Assembly (NCBI GenBank): GCA_016215305.1
Contig: JACRKI010000098.1
Coordinates: forward strand, 1 to 10,577
Length of the DNA stretch: 10,577 nucleotides
Direction of reading: 5' to 3'
Source of the DNA: Candidatus Woesearchaeota archaeon
Lineage (GTDB): Archaea; Nanobdellota; Nanobdellia; Woesearchaeales; DSVV01
The translations under genes were made by a program, and so were the position numbers. The first letter of the stretch is position 1. Each line of letters starts with the position of its first letter. Below are positions 1-6,225 of this stretch, piece after piece. Below the pieces are notes generated by a model. It had not been told where the DNA came from and did not search any database. It was given only the letters and a program-made list of their open reading frames with translations.

Positions 1-2
1 CC

Positions 3-1703
3 ACGGCGGATTTATACCTAAGAGTGCAGAAAGGATCTGGCGGCGTCTATATTGACACATTTCCATTGACAAAATTAGACACGCAGTTGAGCACAAGATT
101 CGCGCAGCAGATTGCCTGCGATTTTCTCGACAAAGATTGCAGCAATTTTGATTTTTTTTACACGATTCGTTCTGACGCGACAATTATTGGCGGTCCGAGC
201 GCGGGCGCGGCGCTGGCAGCTATGACTGTCGCGATGCTGGACAATCTCGAAATCAATGAATCAGTTGCAATTACAGGAACAATTAATGTTGGCGGTCTTA
301 TTGGTCCAGTGGGAAGTTTGATGAGCAAAATTGACGCGGCGCAAAAACAAGGCATCACAAAAGTGCTGATTCCCAAAGGAAGCAGGTATGAACCAAAGCC
401 AGAGCAGAGTTATAATGAGCGTCTCCTTGATGCGAATGCTTCTTTTTATAGAAAAAATAATGAAACAAATGCAACAGATATTGACTTGTATGCGTATGGA
501 GATGCGATTGGAATACAAGTGAAAGAAGTAGCGACATTGCAGGAAGCGGTGTCTGAAATCACTGGAAAACAATATAAGATCAATGACAATGAAATTATTC
601 CAGATGGTTGGTATACAGCAACAATGGAGAATATTTCAGAAGACCTTTGTCAGAGAAGCAGAATATTGTTTACAGAATATCGAGGAATGAACAAAGAGAA
701 TGCAACTGAAAACCAGAAAAATAAAGACCTCTCTGAACAAATAACCAACGCGACTGTTCGCGCGGAAAATGCGTCAGCGTATGGAATGTATTATGTTGCG
801 GCGAGTACGTGTTTTGGCACAAACATCAAAATAAATTATCTGATTCTGCAGCAGACAACGCAGGACAAAAACGCGACAATAAACATGACTATTGGTATTA
901 ACCAAACCCTTGCGGATCTCAAAGAGCAGACAAACAACGAGCAGTTGGAAACTATTACTGATTTGCAGACATATCTTGTGGTGAATGAACGATTGGGAGA
1001 GGCAGAAGAAACATTGCATGAGTTGTATATCAACTTTGGAATTAATTTGCAGGATGATCTTGCGTATGATTTTTCCTATGCGACAGAGCGGTTGTATAGT
1101 GCGCGGGTATGGTCAAGATTTTTCACAAATGATGGAAAAAAATTGGAGTTGGATACAGATGCGTTGAAGGATTCTTGTACGCAAAAGCTCGCGGAAGCGC
1201 AGGAAAGATATCAATATGTTCGTTTGATTACAGACCAGCCAATGGATGCTATTGTTGGTTATTTGGATCGCGCGAATCAGCAGTATGATGATAAAAATTA
1301 TATTCTCTGCCTTGATCTTGCGAGCAGGGCAAAAGCAAATCTGGATATTCTGATGAGTTTGTTTGGTGTTGCTGACGAGAAGCAGTTGACAGAGCTTGTG
1401 GATGAGCGGTTGAAGCTGGTGAGGGAAGTATTGAATAAAGAGCAGCAGAAGGGATATTTCCCGATGTTAGGGTATAGTTATTATGAGTATGCGGCGTTCT
1501 TGAAAAACACTGATCCGTATTCTGCGTTAATTTACTCGCATTACGCGTTGGAATTTAGTAATCTTGACATGTATTTCAAAGAAAAGAAATCATTTTCTTT
1601 TTCGTTTCCTGATAGAGAGAATATGTTGTATTTTCTGTTGGGTTTTGGCGCGGGAATGGCGTGTTATGGTATTTTCCTTTTGCTGATGAAATGGGAGTTT
1701 TAG
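3..1703 (+). CDS. Membrane-anchored S16/Lon-like serine protease (COG1750 type), 5' end outside the window
   Basis: The frame is open from base 3, and family-like sequence (YLRVQKGSGGVYIDT) precedes the first possible start, a GTG at 24, so the true start lies upstream. Counting from that GTG, the Lon-type proteolytic domain covers about residues 1-185. The nucleophile is Ser59 in GGPSAGAAL (codon 198-200) and the general base is Lys102 in SLMSKIDAA (codon 327-329), the Ser-Lys dyad of family S16. There is no AAA+ ATPase domain. A helical region follows (about 195-530), and one membrane span (about 534-555) ends in a short KWEF tail. About ten N-x-S/T sequons lie before the span, which suits an archaeal extracytoplasmic, possibly glycosylated, domain. 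By family, it would be an ATP-independent protease facing outward; its substrate is unknown. Its last 13 bases overlap the apparent ATG of the decayed patatin gene. The family call is firm; topology is inferred because the N-terminus is missing. Confidence 0.88.
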   Translation, partial: TADLYLRVQKGSGGVYIDTFPLTKLDTQLSTRFAQQIACDFLDKDCSNFDFFYTIRSDATIIGGPSAGAALAAMTVAMLDNLEINESVAITGTINVGGLIGPVGSLMSKIDAAQKQGITKVLIPKGSRYEPKPEQSYNERLLDANASFYRKNNETNATDIDLYAYGDAIGIQVKEVATLQEAVSEITGKQYKINDNEIIPDGWYTATMENISEDLCQRSRILFTEYRGMNKENATENQKNKDLSEQITNATVRAENASAYGMYYVAASTCFGTNIKINYLILQQTTQDKNATINMTIGINQTLADLKEQTNNEQLETITDLQTYLVVNERLGEAEETLHELYINFGINLQDDLAYDFSYATERLYSARVWSRFFTNDGKKLELDTDALKDSCTQKLAEAQERYQYVRLITDQPMDAIVGYLDRANQQYDDKNYILCLDLASRAKANLDILMSLFGVADEKQLTELVDERLKLVREVLNKEQQKGYFPMLGYSYYEYAAFLKNTDPYSALIYSHYALEFSNLDMYFKEKKSFSFSFPDRENMLYFLLGFGAGMACYGIFLLLMKWEF

Positions 1704-2383
1704 ATGGTTCTTCTGCTCCGGATACTATTTGTGGTTCTTCTGGGTTGGATATAGACCATCTTTGCAGTGAAATATTTCCTAAATATATGCGTGGCTTAGA
1801 TGAAAAAACATTTGCAAGAGCGCAGGCAAAAATGTATGTTGGTGTCACGGATATAGACACTGCGCAATTTGGATATCTCCCGGTGACTTCTCCTGCGCAT
1901 CTTATTGACAGATTGCATACCACAATGGCGTTGCCCTGCTGATATGGCGCTTTTGATATTGTGGGTCCGAGAAAATTAGTGGATGCGTTTATTGATCCAC
2001 TGCCTTTTGATCATTTCAGGAATCCAGAACAAATGGAATATTTGATTATGGTGGTGACCGCGCCAAAAGATCAGGAGAAAGATCTTGGGCGTGTCGAGAG
2101 AGTGTATTTGGCGCTTTGTCATGCGTTAGGGAGAGGAGTGAATGAAACAATGTATCATGCGTTGATCAACAGAAATAGAACGTTCCAGGAAAAGTATGAT
2201 AAACTCCTCCTCTTTCAAAAGCAGCACGGACGAACAGTTATTATTCAGCCAGAGCATGCGCTTCCTGCTGATGCGACGTGTAAAGATGTGAATAAAGTTG
2301 AAGCGACACGACTGCAGGGATACAGGGATGCGTATGCGCAAAAGAAAATGTTAGAAGAAACATGCTTGTCAAAAGCGGCGTAA
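1691..2383 (+). pseudogene. Patatin-like phospholipase remnant (COG4667-like), N-terminally truncated with an in-frame TGA
   Basis: One frame runs from ATG 1691 to TAA 2381, interrupted only by TGA at 1940-1942. Both halves read as consecutive parts of a patatin: YVGVTDIDTAQ resembles the VVATDVETGE stretch, LIDRLHTTMALPC resembles the LRASSSIP stretch, and LVDAFIDPLPF resembles the YVDGGVADPIP stretch holding the catalytic Asp. LIMVVTAPKD and the tail ending GYRDA also fit the COG4667 C-terminus. The N-terminal part with the glycine-rich oxyanion loop and the GxSxG nucleophile is absent; only a GVLDG-like scrap stands at the start. The Asp motif is also changed (DAF for DGG/DGA). Loss of the nucleophile makes lipase activity unlikely. 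The downstream half could begin at GTG 1961, but no SD sequence precedes it. TGA ends other genes here, so general recoding is unlikely. Selenocysteine cannot be excluded, but no SECIS is visible. Confidence 0.68.
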
Positions 2384-2384
2384 G

Positions 2385-3059
2385 TTATTTTTTGCAGGAA
2401 ATCCAATTCCAATATTCTCTTTCTGCGGGAAGTGTTCTGGGACTAACACAGACAAGTCTTCGGTTTGGAATGTGATCTTTATTTAAGAAAGCCATTCTAT
2501 CTTCTGTTTCATCATAGAGGATTCCTTGACTTTCTTCACAAATAATACGAGCGGCATGCAATGCGTAGCGCGTTGCCTCCGCGACGCATTCTTCAGGCGC
2601 TTGAAATGTTGTTTGGTACAATCTTTTTCCTTTGCCAAGTGCAAGAATTTTCCAAAATAACAATTCTTCAGGAAACCATAACGCTATCTCAGGATGTTGC
2701 GTAAATATCTGATACATTCTTTTATCAGCGTGTAAATTGTTTTGATCTCTCTCAATCTTTTGAAATAATTTATGGCAGGCAATAAGTGCATAGTGTCTGT
2801 CAACAGCCTCAGCAACAAGATCATCAATAAATGATTGGTCACTATCCTCTATGATTGGAGTGGTGTACATTTTAGGTATTGTCGGGAGAGAAACAACATA
2901 TCGCGGAGATGCTCTGCCAGTTGGAAATGAGACATATTGTCTTACTCCATTGTACCCAGATAAATGATCAGCTCTTGATCCAACAAGAATGTCGAGAGGA
3001 GGAGTGGTTAATGTATAGAGATCAAATAAATGCCGGAGTTCGTTTATTTTTTGTATCAT
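2385..3059 (-). CDS. Hypothetical protein, 224 aa, unrecognised
   Basis: This reading frame starts with ATG at 3059-3057 and ends with TAA at 2387-2385, one base from the stop of the converging patatin remnant. I do not recognise the family. The protein looks soluble, with no signal peptide or membrane span. The N-terminal third is polar and rich in Pro and Gly (about residues 15-75). The rest looks alpha-helical and contains aromatic-rich stretches (WFPEELLFWKILALGKGKRL, about 128-147) and an Ala-rich helix (VAEATRYALHAARII, about 159-173). No catalytic motif is obvious. Upstream there is only a weak A/T-rich box near 3091-3100 on the minus strand and no SD sequence. Amino-acid composition and length make a real gene likely; function is unknown. 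Confidence 0.7.
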   Translation of the reverse strand: MIQKINELRHLFDLYTLTTPPLDILVGSRADHLSGYNGVRQYVSFPTGRASPRYVVSLPTIPKMYTTPIIEDSDQSFIDDLVAEAVDRHYALIACHKLFQKIERDQNNLHADKRMYQIFTQHPEIALWFPEELLFWKILALGKGKRLYQTTFQAPEECVAEATRYALHAARIICEESQGILYDETEDRMAFLNKDHIPNRRLVCVSPRTLPAEREYWNWISCKK

Positions 3060-3136
3060 TTTTGGTTTAAAATGTCTGAAACAAAGAAAAGGGTATTAAT
3101 TCTTTCTGATTGTTCCATGTGAGAGTGTGCAGAAAA

Positions 3137-3174
3137 CCCGTACAACGCCCCCCTTGCGGAGGGCATTGCTCGGG
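3137..3174. other. GC-rich hairpin of unknown role
   Basis: Outer stem CCCG (3137-3140) pairs with CGGG (3171-3174), CAA (3143-3145) with TTG (3166-3168), and GCCCCCC (3147-3153) with GGAGGGC (3158-3164) with one C-A mismatch and a TTGC loop. There is no T-run on either side. It could be part of a structured RNA or a relic of a mobile element end. The pairing is seen directly; the role is unknown. Confidence 0.4.
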
Positions 3175-3237
3175 AAAAGAGGTGATTAGAAAACTGATTC
3201 CCCCAAACATGTTATTTACTGTAGAGTAGGAATAAGT

Positions 3238-3249
3238 TATATTTAAAGG
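3238..3249 (+). promoter_or_regulatory. Archaeal TATA-like box not assigned to a protein gene
   Basis: TTATATTTAAAG fits the archaeal BRE/TATA pattern. A start about 25-27 nt downstream would fall near 3268-3270, the base of the 3269-3326 stem-loop and ahead of the twin palindromes, with the next protein gene beginning only at 3623. It may drive a non-coding transcript; this is inferred from position only. Confidence 0.4.
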
Positions 3250-3268
3250 TTATGGTCTGTTTACTACT

Positions 3269-3326
3269 CTGGAGTGGAAGAAGAAATGATAATTGGAACA
3301 ATAAGCAACAGAAATCCACTCCCCAG
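3269..3326 (+). ncRNA. Candidate small structured RNA (stem-loop)
   Basis: GGAGTGGA (3271-3278) pairs perfectly with TCCACTCC (3315-3322). CT (3269-3270) and AG (3325-3326) extend the stem across a two-base CC bulge. The 36-nt loop is A-rich. The 5' base of the stem coincides with the start predicted from the TATA box at 3238-3249. It belongs to no RNA family I recognise and could equally be the 5' part of a longer transcript running into the twin palindromes. Confidence 0.3.
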
Positions 3327-3428
3327 CAAAAGTTTTTGATTCTAAATCACTTTCTCACGAACAAAGAACACTGAATCGCCTAGCACCGCTAACTTGACCA
3401 CAATAATTATTTTTTCAAAATTCTCTTT

Positions 3429-3490
3429 ACATGGGAACTCGGCGAAAGCCCCGCACTTCAGTGCGGGGATGAAGCCGTTAGTTCACATGT
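3429..3490. repeat. Long palindrome A with IS200/IS605-like core
   Basis: Nested stems are visible: ACATG (3429-3433) with CATGT (3486-3490), GAACT (3435-3439) with AGTTC (3480-3484), CGGC (3440-3443) with GCCG (3474-3477), and CCCCGCAC (3449-3456) with GTGCGGGG (3461-3468) around a TTCA loop. That gives about 22 base pairs. The core, CGGC then GAAAG then a GC stem then ATGAA then GCCG, resembles the hairpins at the ends of IS200/IS605 (IS1341-type) elements and in TnpB omega-RNAs, recognised from memory. No tnpA or tnpB is in the window, so it would be a solo relic or a non-autonomous palindrome-associated element. Confidence 0.6.
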
Positions 3491-3492
3491 CT

Positions 3493-3551
3493 GATAATCC
3501 CGACGGCAAAGCCCACGCTTTTAAGCGTGGGATACGCCGTCTGGGATTATC
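3493..3551. repeat. Long palindrome B, same core with a different outer stem
   Basis: GATAATCCC (3493-3501) pairs with GGGATTATC (3543-3551). GACGGC (3502-3507) pairs with GCCGTC (3536-3541), leaving T3542 bulged. CCCACGC (3512-3518) pairs with GCGTGGG (3525-3531) around a TTTTAA loop. That is 22 base pairs. The order CGGC, AAAG, GC stem, ATAC, GCCG mirrors palindrome A two bases upstream, while the outer stem sequence is entirely different yet still paired. It lies immediately before the TATA box of the coiled-coil gene, so it could influence that gene. The IS200/IS605 link is by resemblance. Confidence 0.6.
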
Positions 3552-3556
3552 TTTAC

Positions 3557-3601
3557 TTATATACCATAATTTCCCCGATCAGATGACAATCTATAAAAAA
3601 C
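3557..3601 (+). promoter_or_regulatory. Promoter region of the coiled-coil gene (two TATA candidates)
   Basis: CTTATATACC begins just after palindrome B (TATA core 3557-3563) and would give a start near 3587 with a 35-nt leader. CTATAAAAAAC (3591-3601) is centred about 28 nt before ATG 3623 and would give a nearly leaderless message, the pattern of other genes here. No SD sequence precedes the ATG, which favours the second box. Confidence 0.5.
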
Positions 3602-3622
3602 AGCGACGTTTGCTCTCTTTGT

Positions 3623-4912
3623 ATGCTCAGGTTTCTCAAAAAAATATTCCAAAAGGAAGAGGTAGAGGTTATTATTCCAAAAGAAACAATCGCTTTTGCG
3701 GAAATAGGAATATGGTTTGAGAAGAACAGCAGTCATAACGCAAAGAGCATTTGGGAAAGCGCAGAGCCGATTCTTGAGAAAATTGAAGACACGATTTTCG
3801 CGGCAAGAGCAAATCTGAATAAGCTCGAGCATGCGGAGTTGCGAAATAAAAACATTGGAGGAAGAGAGCTTGAGATTATGAAAGGAAATCGGTCCTCATA
3901 TATCAAGAGAACAGAGCAGTTTTTCTCAACATTAGCGTCGCTTTATGATAAAGAAGACAGAGAAAAAATGACGTATAAAGTTCTCAAACATTTTGTTCAA
4001 AAGTATCAGGAAGAATTGAAAGTGTATCACACTGTTACTTTAAAGCCCTATGCGGTATTGCAGCATTTTTTCGCCAATGAGAGTTATACTGTCGCAAAAA
4101 ACATCAAAGAGTTAGATGAAGAAATGAAAAAATTGGATATGTTGCTTCAGAAACAGAGTACAGAGTGCCAAGAAGAAATCCATGAGTTGATTGATGAACT
4201 CAAAAAGAAAAGACAGGAAGAAGAGAATCTTAAAAAACAAAAAGCAGAACAAGAAGAAGAACTCCAGCGATTGCGTGATCTCCAGCAGGGCGCGGAAGAT
4301 AAAAAAACAAAAGCAGAGCAGTCTGACAACTATCACAAATATCTGAAAGCAAAAGAACATCTGGGGGAACAGGAGAGAAAATGCAAAGAGCATGTCATTC
4401 AATTGCAGCATTCATTCTCAGTGATTGAGAAAGCGCTCCGGAAATACGCGAAAGAGAACCCAGAACAGGAACAGGTGGTGCAGGAATATTGCGAAGATCC
4501 AGCCGCTGCGCTTGAAAAAGATGCAGAGCTAAAAATTACTTCTATCCTCGACATGCTGAGGCAAAAATTAGAAAAAGATGAGCTTGACATAAAAGACGAC
4601 AAAAAAGAGAAGACAATGCTTGAATTGGTAAATCTGACAAAATCATTTTTTGAAACTTGGCTGAAAGAATACAAAAAAATGCAGGAAACGAATAAGGCAA
4701 GAGAAGCGATTCTTCATGTGGATGTCGCGCTGCAGGAGTATAAAGAAGCCGAGTATATGGTGGCGGCGTATAAAGAGAAAGCAGAGCATATGAACAAGCA
4801 GGTGCAGGAAAAAGAAGAGCAGATTATTCGTTTGAAAATTTTAGATGCAAAGAGTGAATTAGAAAAAGAGATGAGTGTTGCGTTGAGAAGAGAGATTGAG
4901 ATTCAGATGTGA
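3623..4912 (+). CDS. Coiled-coil protein of unknown function, 429 aa
   Basis: Start ATG 3623, stop TGA 4910-4912. The N-terminus (about 1-30) is a short basic then hydrophobic stretch (MLRFLKKIFQ) that is not a clear signal peptide. Residues 40-155 look helical. Residues about 157-275 form a strongly charged coiled coil rich in Glu, Lys and Gln (KKKRQEEENLKKQKAEQEEE region), with a second helical segment at about 365-429. No nucleotide-binding (Walker) motif is present, so this is not a complete SMC or Rad50 ATPase. A cytoskeletal, scaffolding or membrane-remodelling role is possible but not shown. The stop lies 3 bp from that of the converging membrane-protein gene, so each transcript probably runs into the opposite gene. 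I do not recognise a named family. Confidence 0.78.
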   Translation: MLRFLKKIFQKEEVEVIIPKETIAFAEIGIWFEKNSSHNAKSIWESAEPILEKIEDTIFAARANLNKLEHAELRNKNIGGRELEIMKGNRSSYIKRTEQFFSTLASLYDKEDREKMTYKVLKHFVQKYQEELKVYHTVTLKPYAVLQHFFANESYTVAKNIKELDEEMKKLDMLLQKQSTECQEEIHELIDELKKKRQEEENLKKQKAEQEEELQRLRDLQQGAEDKKTKAEQSDNYHKYLKAKEHLGEQERKCKEHVIQLQHSFSVIEKALRKYAKENPEQEQVVQEYCEDPAAALEKDAELKITSILDMLRQKLEKDELDIKDDKKEKTMLELVNLTKSFFETWLKEYKKMQETNKAREAILHVDVALQEYKEAEYMVAAYKEKAEHMNKQVQEKEEQIIRLKILDAKSELEKEMSVALRREIEIQM

Positions 4913-4915
4913 GTA

Positions 4916-5413
4916 TCAAACAAAATAAACAACGCCATACGCAATCATCGTCACCACCACAAACTGCCAATACGCGCTAAAAATAGTTTTGAAAAGTTCT
5001 TTGTTGAAAACCAATCTCTTCTCTTTCACAAACGAAGCAAGAATTCGCAAAGTCATCACGCCTGTTGCGGCGAAAACAAGCACAGTGCAGAGGAAAAAAG
5101 CAGTTTTATTCTCTGTTGCCAAAAATAACACAAGTGGTGCGATGAAAAAAAACCATTCTCTCTGTTTTTGAAGGAGAGCAAGAATCGCGTACGATCCTCC
5201 AGTGACTGCGAAAGGAATCCATTTCTCAATAAGAAGAAGGGGAAGCGCAAATGTCGCGGCGAAAAGAAACAAAGACAGAAATCCTAATTGTTTTTGATAT
5301 AAGGAAAGTTCTTCAGCAGAAAACCATCCGACAACAAGTCCAGCACTAATGCCAAACAAAAGAGTTGCAAGTTGTATTGCAAAGTTGTGAATGAGAATGG
5401 AAATGTCTGTCAT
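4916..5413 (-). CDS. Small polytopic membrane protein, 165 aa
   Basis: ATG at 5413-5411, stop TAA at 4918-4916. Hydrophobic segments at about residues 10-30, 43-62, 66-82, 88-100, 104-128 and 146-164 predict five or six membrane helices with short polar loops (SAEELSLYQKQ, LLQKQREW, SFVKEKRLVFNKEL). The basic loop near 129-140 is probably cytoplasmic. No transporter or enzyme motif is recognised. A strong TATA box about 30 nt before the start on the minus strand supports the gene and its start, with little or no leader. It converges with the coiled-coil gene. Existence as a membrane protein is well supported; function is unknown. Confidence 0.75.
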   Translation of the reverse strand: MTDISILIHNFAIQLATLLFGISAGLVVGWFSAEELSLYQKQLGFLSLFLFAATFALPLLLIEKWIPFAVTGGSYAILALLQKQREWFFFIAPLVLFLATENKTAFFLCTVLVFAATGVMTLRILASFVKEKRLVFNKELFKTIFSAYWQFVVVTMIAYGVVYFV

Positions 5414-5437
5414 ACAGAAAAAAAAAGTATGTTGGGC

Positions 5438-5449
5438 TTTTATATATTT
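5438..5449 (-). promoter_or_regulatory. TATA box for the membrane-protein gene
   Basis: On the minus strand this reads AAATATATAAAA, a near-ideal archaeal TATA element. Its centre is about 30 nt from the ATG at 5413, giving a start within a few bases of the codon. The inverted repeat at 5459-5571 begins just upstream of it. Confidence 0.6.
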
Positions 5450-5458
5450 CGATCTTGA

Positions 5459-5571
5459 GGCTGCGTAGAAATCCTCAGTTTAATTGACATATATTTCTTT
5501 TTTCCGCCGCCGATTTCGCACACTTGTCCTTTTCTTTCCCCCTTAATGAGACTAAGGATTTCTACGTAGCC
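5459..5571. repeat. MITE-like inverted repeat, 113 bp
   Basis: GGCTGCGTAGAAATCCT (5459-5475) pairs with AGGATTTCTACGTAGCC (5555-5571), 17 positions with a single G-T wobble, and AGT/ACT adds three pairs after one mismatch. The 71-bp centre has no coding potential and is rich in T and C. The two ends are flanked by GA on the left and GA on the right, a possible 2-bp target duplication that may be chance. It lies between the membrane-protein promoter and the 3' end of the next minus-strand gene, so a bidirectional terminator is an alternative. No transposase is present. Confidence 0.5.
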
Positions 5572-5592
5572 GAAGTCATCCAAGATACAGAA

Positions 5593-6096
5593 TCAATAAT
5601 ATCTCTGCATATTCAGGTATGCTTTCAGAATATTATACAAATGCATGGTATCTTCTGCGACAAGAGAGTAAAATTTGTCAGTGTTGATTTTGTAAATGTA
5701 CTGGTCAAAAACTGCTCGTAAAAAGAAGGTAACAGGTTTTCCCTCCCATTTGCTTTCCCAGTCTGTTTCGAGATAGCCCATAAAGGTGATTGCGACTTTT
5801 CCCTGCTGCATGTTGACGCGATGATTGTCTTTCATGACCACAACGTCTTTGACATTTGTAAACAGGAAAATCACTTTCATGACTTCTCTTGCGTAATCGT
5901 TGATTTTTTTCCAGGGTTCAATCTCAATTTCTATCTGTCTTCCTTCTTTGAGAACCTGCTCGAAGTTTCGCTTTTCGTATTTATCAAACCCTTTTTCTCT
6001 GTACCATTTATCCATGACTCGATAGAATTCATTGACGTCCATGAGTCCCTGATAATTGAGTCTGAGGGTATCTACAACAATTCTTCGTTCTGCCAT
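5593..6096 (-). CDS. Paralogous hypothetical protein A, 167 aa
   Basis: ATG at 6096-6094, stop TAA at 5595-5593. The protein is soluble and mixed alpha/beta. It opens with RIVVDTLRLNYQGLMDVNEF then a Trp-containing helix (YRVMDKWYREKGFDKYEKR, about 25-43). A charged helix, a beta-rich KDVVVMKDNH region (about 83-92) and a helical C-terminus (MHLYNILKAYL) follow. Segment by segment it aligns with the neighbouring 193-aa protein: GLMDVNEFYRVMDKW with GVFDIHELYKIIYDW, and VKDVVVMKDNHRVNMQQG with LMDIEVIKDGKPKKMQRG. The two are therefore diverged tandem duplicates. A GGAGGAG sequence lies 15 or so bases before the ATG inside a foldable leader. I do not recognise the family; no enzyme motif is visible. 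Confidence 0.8.
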   Translation of the reverse strand: MAERRIVVDTLRLNYQGLMDVNEFYRVMDKWYREKGFDKYEKRNFEQVLKEGRQIEIEIEPWKKINDYAREVMKVIFLFTNVKDVVVMKDNHRVNMQQGKVAITFMGYLETDWESKWEGKPVTFFLRAVFDQYIYKINTDKFYSLVAEDTMHLYNILKAYLNMQRYY

Positions 6097-6099
6097 AAA

Positions 6100-6136
6100 T
6101 AAATCCCATCTCCTCCCTTCGGTCGGAAGGGATTTA
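6100..6136 (-). promoter_or_regulatory. Foldable 5' leader of paralogue A with two competing hairpins
   Basis: TAAATCCC (6100-6107) can pair with GGGATTTA (6129-6136). CCCTTC (6115-6120) can pair with GAAGGG (6126-6131) around a GGTCG loop. The folds share GGG 6129-6131, so they exclude one another. On the minus-strand message the first fold would enclose the GGAGG sequence next to the start codon. A translation switch or autoregulation is possible but inferred. Confidence 0.35.
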
Positions 6137-6154
6137 TAGTTTTTCTACAGTACG

Positions 6155-6165
6155 TTTATTTAAAC
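6155..6165 (-). promoter_or_regulatory. TATA box for paralogue A
   Basis: The minus strand reads GTTTAAATAAA. The expected start 25-27 nt on is about 6133-6136, which would begin the message at the first arm of the leader hairpin and leave a leader of nearly 40 nt. A separate promoter suggests that paralogue A is not dependent on read-through from paralogue B. Confidence 0.45.
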
Positions 6166-6182
6166 ATTCCGAAATTTTTTGT

Positions 6183-6225
6183 GAAAATTCTTCATGAGGA
6201 CACAAGTCCGAATGCGAGAATTTTC
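6183..6225. other. Hairpin with tandem G-A internal pairs, overlapping the stop codon of paralogue B
   Basis: GAAAATTCT (6183-6191) pairs with AGAATTTTC (6217-6225), CAT (6193-6195) with ATG (6212-6214), and GGAC (6198-6201) with GTCC (6206-6209) around ACAA. Between the last two stems GA (6196-6197) faces GA (6210-6211), the arrangement of tandem sheared G-A pairs. The helix base is the stop codon of the upstream minus-strand gene. No U-run follows on that strand, so it is not a standard terminator; mRNA 3'-end protection or protein binding is possible. Confidence 0.45.

Larger units (their letters stand above)
3060..3428. other. Gene-free stretch with two moderate hairpins and a TATA box
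   Basis: No convincing reading frame lies here. Three things stand out: a GC-rich hairpin at 3137-3174, a good TATA-like box at 3238-3249, and an 8-bp stem-loop at 3269-3326 positioned where a transcript from that box would begin. I looked for tRNA, SRP RNA and RNase P RNA signatures and found none. Confidence 0.6.

Noticed and set aside
3137..3205. tRNA, SRP RNA, RNase P RNA or C/D box sRNA
   Set aside because: The hairpin and GTGATTAG/CTGA strings were checked, but the box spacing and the conserved cores of those RNAs are absent.
3394..3720. Plus-strand frame of 108 codons across the twin palindromes
   Set aside because: It runs through the hairpins and overlaps the start of the coiled-coil gene; no protein-like composition.
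4112..4674. Long minus-strand reading frames opposite the coiled-coil gene
   Set aside because: Rich in Phe, Ser and Leu, as expected from the complement of Glu/Lys-rich codons; shadows of the real gene.
5524..5721. Plus-strand frame of 65 codons over the inverted repeat
   Set aside because: It extends into the antisense of paralogue A and has no start signal or family resemblance.
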